From: Trogon surrucura | Lineage: Eukaryota; Chordata; Aves; Trogoniformes; Trogonidae | Direction of reading: 5' to 3' | Length of the DNA: 64,000 nucleotides | Assembly: GCA_020746105.1 (NCBI GenBank) | Contig: CM036619.1 | Location: 56,531,135-56,595,134, forward strand | Part shown: one piece after another, positions 50,901 to 57,200 of the stretch | Numbering within the stretch: position 1 is the stretch's first letter | How the letters are laid out: the number at the start of each line of letters is the position of its first letter | Notes under the pieces: model-generated | Database searches by the model: none | Seen by the model: only the letters and a program-made list of their open reading frames with translations | What the model was told of the DNA's origin: nothing | Translations under genes and position numbers: made by a program

Positions 50901-53476
50901 AACTACATAGTTCATTTTTCAAGAGAGCAGTCAATTGACATCACCTAGCCTTCTCTCATAATTTGTATTATCTTACATCATTTCTCCTCCTAAATTACAC
51001 CACCAGGACTACAGGTATGCCCACACATCTTTCTCCTTGTTTGTCCTTAACTATAGCTTAAAACATTTAATAGCAAGACCACAGCTGGCAGAATCACACA
51101 TGCATAAAAGCCGCCAGCACTTTCAGTTTTCTCACAATTGCATTCTACTACTTTAGGAACCAGTGTCTAACTCCACTGCTTGAAAGAGCTGTAAATATTT
51201 GAAATATTTACAACAGAGAGGTACTGTAGGGTGGGGCTCAGGCAAAAATTGCAGGGTTTGTTTTTTGTTTGTTTTTTTTTTTTAAGTAGCCTGTTTCATA
51301 TATGTAACCACGGAATGCAATCTCAAACAATGCATCAATTGGGAACACTTCCATGAATTGCTAAAGACCTGTTGTATGTCAGACAAAACATGGCTATTTC
51401 AAAGAAATAACCACTGCACAAGAAATGGTGCTTTTGATAAGGTATGTACAGTTTCTCTGGTCTGTATTAGGGGGGCTTGGAACTCGATGATCTTCAAGGT
51501 CCCTTCCAACCTTAACCATTCTATGATTCTTTAGCTCAAACCCCCAAGAGCAAAACCACATAAAATCCTGAACTATAAAAGACATCATGTGACTGAACTA
51601 TGTCCAGACAGCACACATTGATTCATACAGGTTCCTGGTTTTTCCTCTTAAAATAATACGCATAAGCATTGAGCTATTCACTTTTATCTACTTCCACCAA
51701 AACCTCAGCAATCTTTAATGAGGTCTCAAATTTTTAGATTTCTATGGCTCCTGCCTTCAGGATGCTCTCATCTGGATTGAGTCATATCTCCACACTATGT
51801 TTTTAAAGACAGGATCATAATGTTCAAACCATCACCAGAAGCCCACGGGTTCATAACCATCTCTGCAACGACTACATTCATATCTCACTTCAACTCCTGT
51901 CACGAGAAATCATAATCTAAGTAAAAATTTAAGATCACACTTTTTTTTTAAAGTGACAATTCTGAGAAAGTCCTTTTATAATCACACAAAGTTTCCAAAC
52001 AGCCATGCTATCAATCTGAATTTCAAGCATGCAGAATTAAAAAAAAAAAAAAAGCCTTAAAGAAAGGCTCCCTCTTTGTGCAAGGCAATGCACAACAAAA
52101 GCCTTTTACACATCAGATCACAAAACTGAAGATGACGTAAAACGTTCACAGTCAAATTCTGAAAAGTTAAAATAACACCCCCCCACACCCAAAACGTAAG
52201 ACATAAAAGGAAAGCTTTTTCCTCCTGCAACCCAGTCCTGGTGAGCGGATCGCTGAGCAGACTGCACGTCAGACAAAATACCTTCAGACAGCGACAAGGG
52301 TCCGCACGCCCACGGCAGACTGCGAGGCAGACGCCTGCCTTACCAGCTGCCTCCATTTTCACTTTCCGCCCAAAATTCATCCTCCTCCGCTTCCAAGAAG
52401 CTCCCTCGGTACTGACGTTACCAACAATACATCTCACCTGAGGAGCATTTTACAGTCTGCCCAGCCAGGCCGCATCCGCCTGAGTGAGTGATTTTGCACC
52501 AAGAGCCACACTCTGCAACTCGCACCCTGGCATTTAACTCCACCCACCCCCCCATCTCTCCGGCAGGGTCAGGAAAAGGAGGCCTGAGGGGGGGGCGGAA
52601 GGGGAGGACACACACACACACAAAACATATATACATATATAAAAATACACAGACGTAAAAGGAGTGAGCAAACCCACACGCTGCTGCGGCCTCCGCCCCG
52701 CCAGGTTTCTCCTTCCCGGAGGCGCCCCTCTTCGCCCGGGCCATGAGGGGACGACGCCCCTGGGCCGCCCGCAGGCTGCCGCGCCTCCCCCGGCGGGGCG
52801 GCCGTTAACGGACCCCCCCTCAAGCACACACCGACCCGCGCGCGCTCCCCGCCGGCCAACGCACCCCGCCGCGCGCCGCCGCCGCCGCCGTTCCCCTGCG
52901 GGAAAGCCCGGCGGAGCCCAGCCTGTCCCACGCGCGACCGGGTGCGTGTCATGTACACAGCGAAGCGCGGAGCATGGCCTCCTCCGCCTCCTCCTCCTCC
53001 TTCTCTCCCCCCGCCGCCTCCCACAATGCACCGTGGGCGCTCCCCGCGGAAACCACTTCCTCGCCCGAAAGCCGCCCCGCGCCGCCGCCGCTGCCCCCAG
53101 TGCACACTCACATCCGTCGATCTCCTCCTGCAGGTCCTCCTGGAGCAGCGACAGATCTGTGGGAGACACACCATGTGCCAACGCGCCCGGCCCGCCGACC
53201 CCGCCAGCCCCCGGCCACGCGTGACCCGGCTCTCCCGCCCGCGGAGCCGCCCCCACCCCTTCACTCCCCACCGCCGCTACCGGGATCCGCGGGCTGCGCC
53301 CCGGTGACCTCCGACCCCACCCCGCAGCCCCCCGCACTCCGAGCCGGACAGCGGCGGGAAGCGCTTCCGAAGCCGGGGCGGGGGAGAGGAAGGGGGGGGG
53401 GAAGAGGAGGGCTGGCGCCTCACCGGGGGAGGCGGCGTGTGCGGAAAGGGGGAGGGGGGCGCTACCTACCCGCCAT
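2760..53476 (-). CDS. PPP4R1: PPP4R1 gene, first twelve coding exons (gene-level entry)
   Basis: This is protein phosphatase 4 regulatory subunit 1, a HEAT-repeat scaffold that binds the PP4 catalytic subunit and directs its Ser/Thr phosphatase activity. Exons (high to low coordinate) are 53476-53470, 53156-53112, 37351-37216, 31186-31080, 20292-20150, 19000-18854, 17270-17163, 16402-16337, 14736-14578, 13494-13364, 11849-11332 and 2935-2760. Spliced together they give 1743 nt with no stop and no frameshift, and every intron is GT-AG. Recognition rests on conserved blocks: [12 protein letters not shown] near the N terminus, [54 protein letters not shown], and [20 protein letters not shown] near residue 520. 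Family members are about 950 residues, so roughly 370 C-terminal residues lie off the left edge. The promoter is a CpG island, as expected for a broadly expressed gene. Family function is established knowledge; exon limits are read from the sequence. Confidence 0.97.
3920..3971. repeat. Perfect 26-bp tandem duplication
   Basis: The unit CTTATTTTTAATCTCACACT plus GCCATA occurs twice head to tail without a mismatch (3920-3945 and 3946-3971). Intron 11. Perfect identity suggests a recent slippage event. Confidence 0.95.
5668..6132 (+). mobile_element. CR1 LINE, 5'-truncated
   Basis: Starts at the ORF2 C-terminal segment (GTCCAGAGGAGGGCCACAAA) and ends in ATTCTACGACTCTA. Typical CR1 3' landmarks in order: AGGAAGAAGTTCTTTA, GGTTGGAACTAGATGATC, CTTCCAACTCAAATCATTCT. 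It lies in intron 11, antisense to PPP4R1. It appears to belong to the same subfamily as the copy at 7574-8108. Confidence 0.92.
7574..8108 (+). mobile_element. CR1 LINE, 5'-truncated
   Basis: Begins slightly further 5' than its neighbour, with GAGACCCCACCTGGTGTACT, and ends in a degraded CATTTTATAATTCGATGATG. It shares the GTCCAGAGGAGGGCCACAAA block with the copy at 5668. Inactive, in intron 11, antisense to PPP4R1. Confidence 0.92.
8330..8480. repeat. Purine-rich stretch
   Basis: The + strand is strongly enriched in A and G for about 150 nt, so the minus strand (sense for PPP4R1) is pyrimidine-rich. This yields spurious long minus-strand frames rich in Ser, Pro, Leu and Phe. Intron 11. Confidence 0.6.
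11332..11849 (-). CDS. PPP4R1: PPP4R1 coding exon 11 (518 nt, acidic linker, residues 350-523)
   Basis: The acceptor is ...actcaacag giving AG|T-GAA-CAA (Ser-Glu-Gln); the donor is GTTAAAG|gtaaag. This is the longest exon here, 172 full codons. It encodes a Glu/Asp/Ser/Thr-rich, probably disordered linker between the N- and C-terminal HEAT blocks. Most of it resembles the mammalian sequence only in patches: CTLSSES, then [20 protein letters not shown], then the near-invariant [21 protein letters not shown] Met lies just upstream of the acceptor in the open frame but belongs to the intron. Rapid divergence of the linker is expected for this family; the three conserved islands mark likely functional contacts, which is inference. 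Confidence 0.97.
11850..13363 (-). other. PPP4R1: PPP4R1 intron 10 (1.5 kb, mostly CR1)
   Basis: About 1.18 kb of this 1514-nt intron is a single CR1 copy in the same direction as the gene. Only about 200 nt of unique sequence follow the exon 10 donor and about 135 nt precede the exon 11 acceptor. Confidence 0.9.
11984..13165 (-). mobile_element. CR1 LINE, 1.2 kb, with reverse-transcriptase remnants
   Basis: The 3' end is at the left (AATCATAGAATCACAGAATG). The minus-strand frames encode, in order, a degenerate RT core (12960-12775: [19 protein letters not shown], then a decayed catalytic box read as FDDDAKL where CR1 has FADDTKL) and the ORF2 C terminus (12673-12113: [34 protein letters not shown]). 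Frame changes separate these pieces, so the element is dead. It fills most of intron 10, in the sense direction of PPP4R1. Confidence 0.95.
13364..13494 (-). CDS. PPP4R1: PPP4R1 coding exon 10 (131 nt, residues 307-350)
   Basis: The acceptor is ...tccactag and the donor is GAAAACAG|gtaaag. It encodes [20 protein letters not shown] and then [20 protein letters not shown] followed by QEN. The first half closes the N-terminal HEAT block. The second half starts the acidic, low-complexity linker carried mainly by exon 11. Phase 0 in, phase 2 out. Confidence 0.96.
14120..14250. repeat. A/C-rich low-complexity stretch
   Basis: About 130 nt with almost only A and C on the + strand (AAACAA, CACC and CCAC clusters). 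Intron 9. The minus (transcribed-sense) strand is therefore T/G-rich. Not an array and not a coding region. Confidence 0.8.
14578..14736 (-). CDS. PPP4R1: PPP4R1 coding exon 9 (159 nt, residues 254-306)
   Basis: The acceptor is ...tttctaacag and the donor is CGATGG|gtaaga. It encodes [20 protein letters not shown], then [20 protein letters not shown] and [13 protein letters not shown]. The motif W-G-V-R-K-A-C-A and the later S-D-P-S-R-W-V-R (completed by exon 10) are characteristic HEAT turn and helix-B residues. It has 53 codons, phase 0 at both ends. Confidence 0.97.
15360..16305 (-). mobile_element. Ancient CR1/L3-like LINE, heavily decayed
   Basis: The left part has AGAACATAAGAAATGCCCCT then GGGTCACACTAGATCTACC, resembling the widespread amniote CR1/L3 block (GGGTCAGACCAATGGTCCATCTAGCCC). 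The right part (16160-16300) resembles another block of the same element in the same orientation: TTTTTAGTCTCTC, TTATTTTAGCTGCCCTTCTT and TGTCCAGCTCCA. The middle cannot be matched by eye and may include unrelated sequence. Much older than the other CR1 copies. Confidence 0.5.
16337..16402 (-). CDS. PPP4R1: PPP4R1 coding exon 8 (66 nt, residues 232-253)
   Basis: The acceptor is ...ttgtctgtaag followed by GTATGTGCA (Val-Cys-Ala); the donor is ATGCTG|gtaagc. It encodes [20 protein letters not shown] then ML. It is a very short HEAT exon with phase 0 on both sides. The acceptor ends in AAG, less common than CAG or TAG, and the exon begins with a donor-like GTATGT. Joined to exon 7 it reads RK-VCAANF, the conserved order in the family. 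Confidence 0.95.
17163..17270 (-). CDS. PPP4R1: PPP4R1 coding exon 7 (108 nt, residues 196-231)
   Basis: The acceptor is ...ccattag and the donor is CGTAAG|gtatgg. It encodes [20 protein letters not shown] followed by [16 protein letters not shown], a HEAT unit rich in Cys and Met. It is exactly 36 codons, phase 0 at both ends, the same length I recall for the human counterpart. The differences from mammals that I can see are conservative (Pro to Ser after MA, Ile to Val before LP). Confidence 0.96.
18854..19000 (-). CDS. PPP4R1: PPP4R1 coding exon 6 (147 nt, residues 147-195)
   Basis: The acceptor ...ttgtgatag is immediately followed by GTAAGA, which encodes Val-Arg. The donor is GTGGCT|gtaagt. 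It encodes [20 protein letters not shown], then [20 protein letters not shown] and DDVKTEAVA, another HEAT unit. It has 49 whole codons and phase 0 at both ends, so it can be included or skipped without a frame change. The exon start resembling a donor is unusual and is discussed in the findings. Confidence 0.97.
20150..20292 (-). CDS. PPP4R1: PPP4R1 coding exon 5 (143 nt, residues 99-146)
   Basis: The acceptor is ...cctgacag, giving G|AG-CCA-ACA-GTG; the donor is AACCAG|gtaagt. It encodes [20 protein letters not shown] followed by [19 protein letters not shown] and RYLADQNNQ. This is a HEAT repeat with the typical proline and Arg/Asp turn residues. It ends in phase 0 with CAG, which together with the first bases of exon 6 recreates a strong 5' splice site in the spliced RNA (see findings). 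Confidence 0.97.
26345..26998 (+). mobile_element. CR1 LINE with internal deletion
   Basis: The left portion encodes an RT segment ([20 protein letters not shown], then [17 protein letters not shown], then [14 protein letters not shown]). At about 26555-26575 it jumps directly to the ORF2 C-terminal region (CTGTGAGGAGAGGCTGGGGG), skipping the catalytic FADD region and what follows. The 3' end reads CAACAATTCTGTGATACC. Intron 4, antisense to PPP4R1. Confidence 0.93.
27777..27866. repeat. A/C-rich low-complexity stretch
   Basis: A-rich runs interspersed with CC and CAC, in intron 4. Similar patches lie at 7478-7536, 28462-28535 and 35659-35722. Confidence 0.7.
29593..30427 (+). mobile_element. 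ERVL-type solo LTR with 5-bp target duplication
   Basis: The element begins TGTCCTGGGTTTAGC and ends AACCCGCGACA, the TG...CA termini of avian ERVL-like LTRs. It is flanked by a perfect TCTGT direct repeat (29588-29592 and 30428-30432). Length is 835 nt. Inside are an ACGTCA half-CRE (29934-29939), a TATA-like TATAAAT (29947-29953) and a poly-A signal ATTAAA (30282-30287). No internal viral region is adjacent, so it is a solo LTR left after recombination. It sits in intron 4 opposite to PPP4R1, so its poly-A signal is antisense to the gene. Subfamily cannot be named from memory. Confidence 0.9.
31080..31186 (-). CDS. PPP4R1: PPP4R1 coding exon 4 (107 nt, residues 63-99)
   Basis: The acceptor is ...actag and the donor is GATTCAG|gtaggt. 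It encodes [21 protein letters not shown], then [15 protein letters not shown]. These are amphipathic helix pairs of the HEAT solenoid. The gene is read on the minus strand, phase 2 in and phase 1 out. No frame plot shows it as a clean standalone ORF because an in-frame stop lies close by in the intron, so it was found by splice-site reading and family knowledge. Confidence 0.95.
31187..37215 (-). other. PPP4R1: PPP4R1 intron 3 (6.0 kb)
   Basis: AT-rich, non-coding. I recognise no CR1 or LTR copy. It contains an A/C-rich low-complexity patch at 35659-35722. Open frames inside it are short and lack recognisable domains. Confidence 0.85.
37216..37351 (-). CDS. PPP4R1: PPP4R1 coding exon 3 (136 nt, residues 18-63)
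   Basis: The acceptor is ...gatag, revealing TT-GGT-GTG-GAT-GAC; the donor is AACAG|gtatgc. It encodes [20 protein letters not shown] and then a segment ending in SENIFNR once the last codon is completed by exon 4. The first part is an acidic, serine-rich N-terminal tail; the rest leads into the first HEAT helices. The frame is phase 1 in and phase 2 out. Similarity to mammalian PPP4R1 is close to identity over this stretch, judged by recall of the family and not by alignment. Confidence 0.97.
39145..39545 (-). mobile_element. CR1 LINE fragment, old
   Basis: Reverse-oriented 3' region: ATGATCATCTAGTCCAACTA, then AGGAAGTCTGTTCCGTGTTT and TCTGGTCTAAATCTCCCCAG. More diverged than the other copies and without a preserved frame. 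Intron 2, sense to PPP4R1. Confidence 0.75.
41032..41275. mobile_element. Fold-back composite of two ERVL LTR 5' ends
   Basis: The + strand starts TGTACTGGTTTTGGCTGG, an ERVL LTR 5' end of about 57 nt. From about 41090 to 41270 the sequence matches the first 200 or so nt of a similar LTR in the opposite direction (minus strand: TTTTGGCTGGATAGCATTAA, GTTTTGGATTTGTGCTGAAA, GTGTTGATAACACTGATG). The outer 50-60 nt are therefore inverted repeats around a loop of about 130 nt. No LTR 3' end is seen. Confidence 0.75.
46150..46320. repeat. T/G-rich and A/C-rich arms forming an imperfect inverted repeat
   Basis: A T/G-rich arm (46150-46182) and an A/C-rich arm (46265-46320) are roughly complementary around 80 nt of unique sequence. 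Pairing is imperfect and partly due to low complexity. Intron 2. Confidence 0.5.
50001..50775 (-). mobile_element. CR1 LINE, 0.8 kb, well preserved
   Basis: The 3' end is at the left (AATCACAGAATCACAGAATG). The minus strand retains two long open pieces: 50762-50343, which contains [40 protein letters not shown] and [15 protein letters not shown], and 50368-50084 with [17 protein letters not shown]. They are separated by a frameshift near 50350. Probably the youngest CR1 here judging by open-frame length. Intron 2, sense to PPP4R1. Confidence 0.95.
51468..51532 (+). mobile_element. CR1 LINE, extreme 3' end only
   Basis: About 65 nt: GGAACTCGATGATCTTCAAG, then GTCCCTTCCAACCTTAACCA and TTCTATGATTCT. 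This is the conserved CR1 tail and shows how short avian CR1 insertions can be. Intron 2, antisense to PPP4R1. Confidence 0.88.
52608..52655. repeat. CA microsatellite with adjoining AT-rich tract
   Basis: A (CA)7 run (52608-52621) is followed by alternating purine-pyrimidine AT-rich sequence. It marks the left boundary of the CpG island, in intron 2. Confidence 0.8.
52873..52891. repeat. Short (GCC)n trinucleotide run
   Basis: Five to six GCC units sit in the CpG island within intron 2 of PPP4R1 and read as CGG in the transcript direction. A CCT-rich triplet stretch follows at 52978-53003. Both are short and non-coding. Confidence 0.7.
53019..53034 (+). promoter_or_regulatory. ZNF143-like motif
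   Basis: TCCCACAATGCACCGT fits the core of the ZNF143 (STAF) consensus, YCCCAYAATGCAYYG as I recall it. It lies inside the CpG island about 80 nt past exon 2 in the direction of transcription, that is, in early intron 2. ZNF143 sites usually sit close to start sites and at loop anchors. Assignment is by eye. Confidence 0.45.
53112..53156 (-). CDS. PPP4R1: PPP4R1 coding exon 2 (45 nt, residues 3-18)
   Basis: The acceptor is ...ctcccacag and the donor is gtgagt (53106-53111). It encodes [15 protein letters not shown] plus one base that completes Phe with exon 3 (GGA-TTT-GGT, Gly-Phe-Gly). This matches the acidic, leucine-rich N-terminal peptide of the family. Length is 45 nt with phase 1 at both ends, so skipping would remove 15 residues and keep the frame. 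It sits inside the CpG island, only 313 nt from exon 1 but 15.8 kb from exon 3. Confidence 0.96.
53157..53469 (-). other. PPP4R1: PPP4R1 intron 1 (313 nt)
   Basis: Short, very GC-rich GT-AG intron between the start-codon exon and exon 2. It contains the G-run cluster. No transposon is seen. Confidence 0.9.
53375..53462 (+). other. G-run cluster, possible G-quadruplex
   Basis: The + strand has several runs of four to ten G separated by short spacers within about 90 nt, all inside the 313-nt intron 1. The G-rich strand is the template strand for PPP4R1. This satisfies simple quadruplex rules, but folding is untested. Confidence 0.5.
53470..53476 (-). CDS. PPP4R1: PPP4R1 coding exon 1 (start codon, 7 nt of coding)
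   Basis: The ATG is at 53474-53476. The minus strand reads AAG-ATG-GCG-G followed by the donor gtaggt (53464-53469). The ATG context is strong, with A at -3 and G at +4. Only Met, Ala and the first base of Asp lie here; joining to exon 2 gives M-A-D-L-S-L-L-Q, the known vertebrate N terminus. The 5' UTR must continue toward higher coordinates, but its start is not visible. The codon overlaps a YY1-like AAGATGGCGG motif. A second ATGGCGGC at 53906 cannot be joined in frame, so it was not chosen. Confidence 0.93.
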
Positions 53477-53481
53477 CTTGC
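53472..53481 (-). promoter_or_regulatory. YY1-like motif over the PPP4R1 start codon
   Basis: The minus strand carries AAGATGGCGG, the classical downstream YY1 motif of TATA-less housekeeping promoters. Here the ATG inside the motif is the PPP4R1 start codon. A near copy, AGATGGCGGC, lies about 430 nt upstream. Binding is inferred from the motif only. Confidence 0.55.
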
Positions 53482-54250
53482 TGCAGCCCCCGCGGGGCGC
53501 CGGACTACATTTAACCCGCGGACGGCCAAGGAAGGGCGGCGACGGTGCGGGCGGCTGGGGGCAGACCCTGCGCGGTCCAGGCCCTGGGCCCGGCAGCGTC
53601 TCCCTGAGTCCCCGGGAGAGTCGCGCAGGGAGGGAGGAGGGAACGGGCGGGCGGAGGAAGGCGGGAGGAGGGGTCTGGGCCGGACACGCTGCCCCCGCCT
53701 CCGCCCGGCGGAGCAGCGCTCGCTCGCACGGGCGGCCGCGGCTCCCCGCCCCTCGCTCTGACTCACCCGGGGAGACGCCCGGCCCGGCCCTGCCCTGCCC
53801 GCGGGCGGCGAGGCCGACGACCGGCAGAGCGCGGCCGCACGCCCCGGCCGCCTTACCTGGCCTCGCTGCTCACCCACCTCACCCCCCCGCCCCGCCCCGC
53901 CGCCATCTCGGGGCTTCGGCTTCTGCCGCCCGCCGAGGGGCGGCGGGACTGAGGTGAGGCCCCGCCGCGCTCCCGGTCCTGTTTTGGGTGTCGTGGGGTC
54001 ACTGGGGCAGAGGGGACTCCCCCCGCGGCGTCCTCACCTCGGGCTGCAGGGGGTGCCCTCCAGAGAAGAGGGGTCTGGGCGAGGCAGCGGGGCCGCAGAA
54101 GTCCCTGCTTCGGGCGTTGCGAGGTCACCTGGAGAGAAGGGTCCCCGAGAGGTGGCTGCCCCGCCACCCAGGAGCACCCCCCCTCCTGCGGACTTGCAGA
54201 GTTTCAGCAGCTGGGAACCCGAAGCTTCAGGGTACCGGGTGCTCCGGAGA

Positions 54251-57200
54251 TCCGTGCGGTGCGGTTTGGCGTTGGTTCTGAAAATAAATGGTCTAGTTGT
54301 GCCTACACGCAAAGGTATCCAAAAGTATCTTGGCTTTTGTTGGCTGTACCTTAGGGTCAGTGCTGGTGGTTGTTGCAATTTTAACTGTTTTGATAGATTT
54401 TTCCACCACATATTGGAAGATTAAAAGTGTTGGATAAGGTAAGTCCTCTAATCGGTTGATACCCTGAACACAAGGTAGAGGAAAGCACAATCACTGATGC
54501 TGTCTGAGAGTCTTACCTGAGTCTTTCAGTCTTATTTTTGACTCAGTAATAATCAATGAGGTTGTTAATGAACTGAAAAGCAAAATAAGTTATTTTTACC
54601 CAGTTTTTAGTAAAAGGATGCAATTTCAGTAGCTTTGGCTTCAACTGAATGTTTGACAGCGTGTCTTGTAAGCTGCTTTTTAATGTACAGTTGGTTTTAT
54701 TCTGGAAATTGGACACAGATTAAATCTCTATAGTCATTCATTCTGATTGCCATAGTGGCTGAAAATGTGTAATCTTTTAAAATACACACAATCTGTTTTA
54801 TCCCTGTTGAGTCTTTAGACAAGTCACTAGGGCCTACTGCATACTGATTATCCAACATATGCTTTTATTCAGATATATCAAGTTCAAAGTCTGAGTAAAT
54901 CAAGTAAATTCACCATGACTAAGTTACAGGAATCACACCATTTTCTACCAGTGTAATTTAAGAGGAGATTAAGGGGAAACATTTGATATCGCAAATCACT
55001 GGCAATGCTGAGTGTAACAGCAATAGACCTAGAGCAACAAAACAAAGCATAGTTGAAGATCACATCTTTATTATCTCTATTGCCACAAGTTATTATTTCC
55101 AGGATTTTTTTTCTCTCCTCTCCGCTCTGCATCCTTCACCACAATCAAGGCCCAGTTTTGCCACCTCTGCATTCAATAGCAACAGCCTAAAATGTGGTGT
55201 GCTTCATTTTACCGAAAGAACTGAGTGGTTTGGTTCCATTTTCCAGCCCTATGAAGGTGCGCTAACACACACTGGCCGTAGATTACTGTGGTCTGAGGGC
55301 ATCAAAGCTGCCTTGACCATTACTATTATCATCAGAATGAGAAATTAAATTTAATGAGATACATCTACGACAACTAGTTTTATAATTTGGAATGCGCCAG
55401 AATGACTGCTCTTCAAAGTGTATTAATAGTGTTAATTATTGGCAGTTAATTATTGCCCCATGTGTAATGGTCTTTAAGAGTATTTAGGAATTTTTAATTT
55501 CTCTGTACATATTTGTTTAAAGAGAGGAAGAAAAGCAAGGTAAAATTATAATTGCAAGGGATCATACTTAACATAAATTCACACAAATGAATTTTGGATC
55601 TTCCTACATGCATGTGACCTTCTTAAGTGGTGGTTATTTTTTTCTCTGTAGGCAGAACTGTGTGGCATTTAAAAAACACAGATAACAAAGATCAGCGCGA
55701 TTCACCCTTGCAAGACAAATTGTGCAGGAATTGCAAATTTTTTTTGCTACATGTTACCCACAGAACATCAGACTGTGCTCCTAAGGCAGAGGCACAGTTG
55801 GTCCCAGCACCGTCAGTAGCAGCCATAAGGAAAAGTCTCACTGTCTGTGAGTAGAAACTCTGTGGCAAAACCTCTGGCTCACACAGTGGTGCACACACTG
55901 AGGGGGAAAATTATTTTTCAAAAAGGAAAAATTACTTGGCTTCATGCCAACATACAATGCAAAATCCCACTTAATGAATAAGTAACTGGCTATTTCTAAG
56001 CTTTTCGGCCTCGAGAGACCTTTAAATCCCCAGGTACTCCTTAAGGGCCTGATATCAAAGTTCAAGTTGATGGTAAGATTCTCTGCCACTGGACATAAGT
56101 AAGGCAGAGACCCTGTAAGCATAAAACAGACACTGACTCCTTCAGACAGCGCAGTGAACTGCCATTCTGAAATAACAAACCTAATTATGAGAGAAAATTT
56201 TCGTAAAAGGCTCGTTTTATTAGACAAGACCTGTTAAGGAGCATGTAGTATAGCACCTGCCAAAACGTTCTAGCACATTTTGTGCTGGAGTTCTCATAGT
56301 CAGTCTGAGCCCCCTTACGGGCAATGCGAAGTAAAAAACTTAAGAAATCGATAAACTCACGTTTGCACACTCTGACTCATGAAAAAACCACACTAGATAG
56401 GGTGGAAGCCAAGGCTGTGGTTGGAAGGATACAAATGGAAGGCTCCTTGGTAAGATCCTTTGCATGTGATAAAAGACACCTGTATTGCTATCTACATGAT
56501 GTATCTCAAAACAGTCCACAACAATCAGCAAGACATTATAGTATTTACATAAAGTACTACATCAGTCCTTTCAAACCTACGCAAGTGACCAGGTTAGACA
56601 CAAGATACATCCACCTAGATATATTTGCAGCATATTATTCTGCAGTTGGATTAGTGACATTTCTTCAGTGAAGACTGCTTCAGATACAAGGAGCTCAGGC
56701 TCAAAAACTCTGCAGCCAAGAACTCACCCATATTTTCTATTATGTTATTATCTTGCATCTCCTGTTTGCTGTGAGGAAGCAAGTCTGATCAGACAACAAT
56801 GCCAGCTTTTGATGTCCACGTGCTCACCAGCTTTACACTTCTCCCAGGCTTCCCTCTGTGTGTGGGAAGAGCTTTCCGTGAATATCTGCGCAGCCATCTC
56901 GCTATCCTCCTTTGGATTCCTCTGCAAAACTCTCTTTTCCTGTAAAGCCTGCTAAAAAATGTAGCGAGGTTAGACTGCTGGTGCTCCAAGGCAACTGCTT
57001 ATCCTCTTGAGTAATACTGACTCATAGCTTTCTTGTCCACCCCCAGGATTCCGTCTGCATGCATATGTTGTGCTTTATGGCTAAACTATACACTCTTTAG
57101 ACCATCTTTTTGTTCTTTATAGACTGCGTAACCAAAATTGACCCATGAATAAATACACAAATTAAGATACACATACACACAGCCAGCACAGGGGTACATG

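Larger units (their letters stand above)
37352..53111 (-). other. PPP4R1: PPP4R1 intron 2 (15.8 kb)
   Basis: The longest intron here. Its first 400 nt belong to the CpG island; the rest is AT-rich. It holds CR1 pieces at 39145-39545, 50001-50775 and 51468-51532, the folded-back LTR fragment at 41032-41275, T/G-rich and A/C-rich patches near 46.15-46.32 kb, and several poly-A runs. Elsewhere I see only unique, non-coding sequence. Confidence 0.9.
52690..54250. promoter_or_regulatory. PPP4R1: CpG-island promoter of PPP4R1
   Basis: GC content and CpG density rise sharply from about 52.69 kb and fall back by about 54.25 kb; both flanks are AT-rich. The island covers the start codon, exon 1, exon 2 and intron 1. 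GC boxes are dense (for example CCCGCCCC runs at 53886-53900), and no TATA box is seen upstream of the ATG. YY1-like sites lie at 53472-53481 and about 53899-53908, and a ZNF143-like site at 53019-53034. Such TATA-less islands often start transcription at dispersed sites and may fire in both directions. The exact start site cannot be read from the sequence. Confidence 0.85.

Noticed and set aside
52534-53877. 447-codon open frame on the minus strand across the CpG island
   Set aside because: It merely reads through exon 2, introns and the 5' region; GC-rich sequence has few stops. Composition is Arg/Ala/Gly/Pro-rich and only the exon 2 peptide is real.
52974-53957. 327-codon open frame on the + strand across the CpG island
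   Set aside because: Same cause: stop-poor GC-rich DNA, Pro/Arg/Ala-rich translation, no domain, antisense to true exons.
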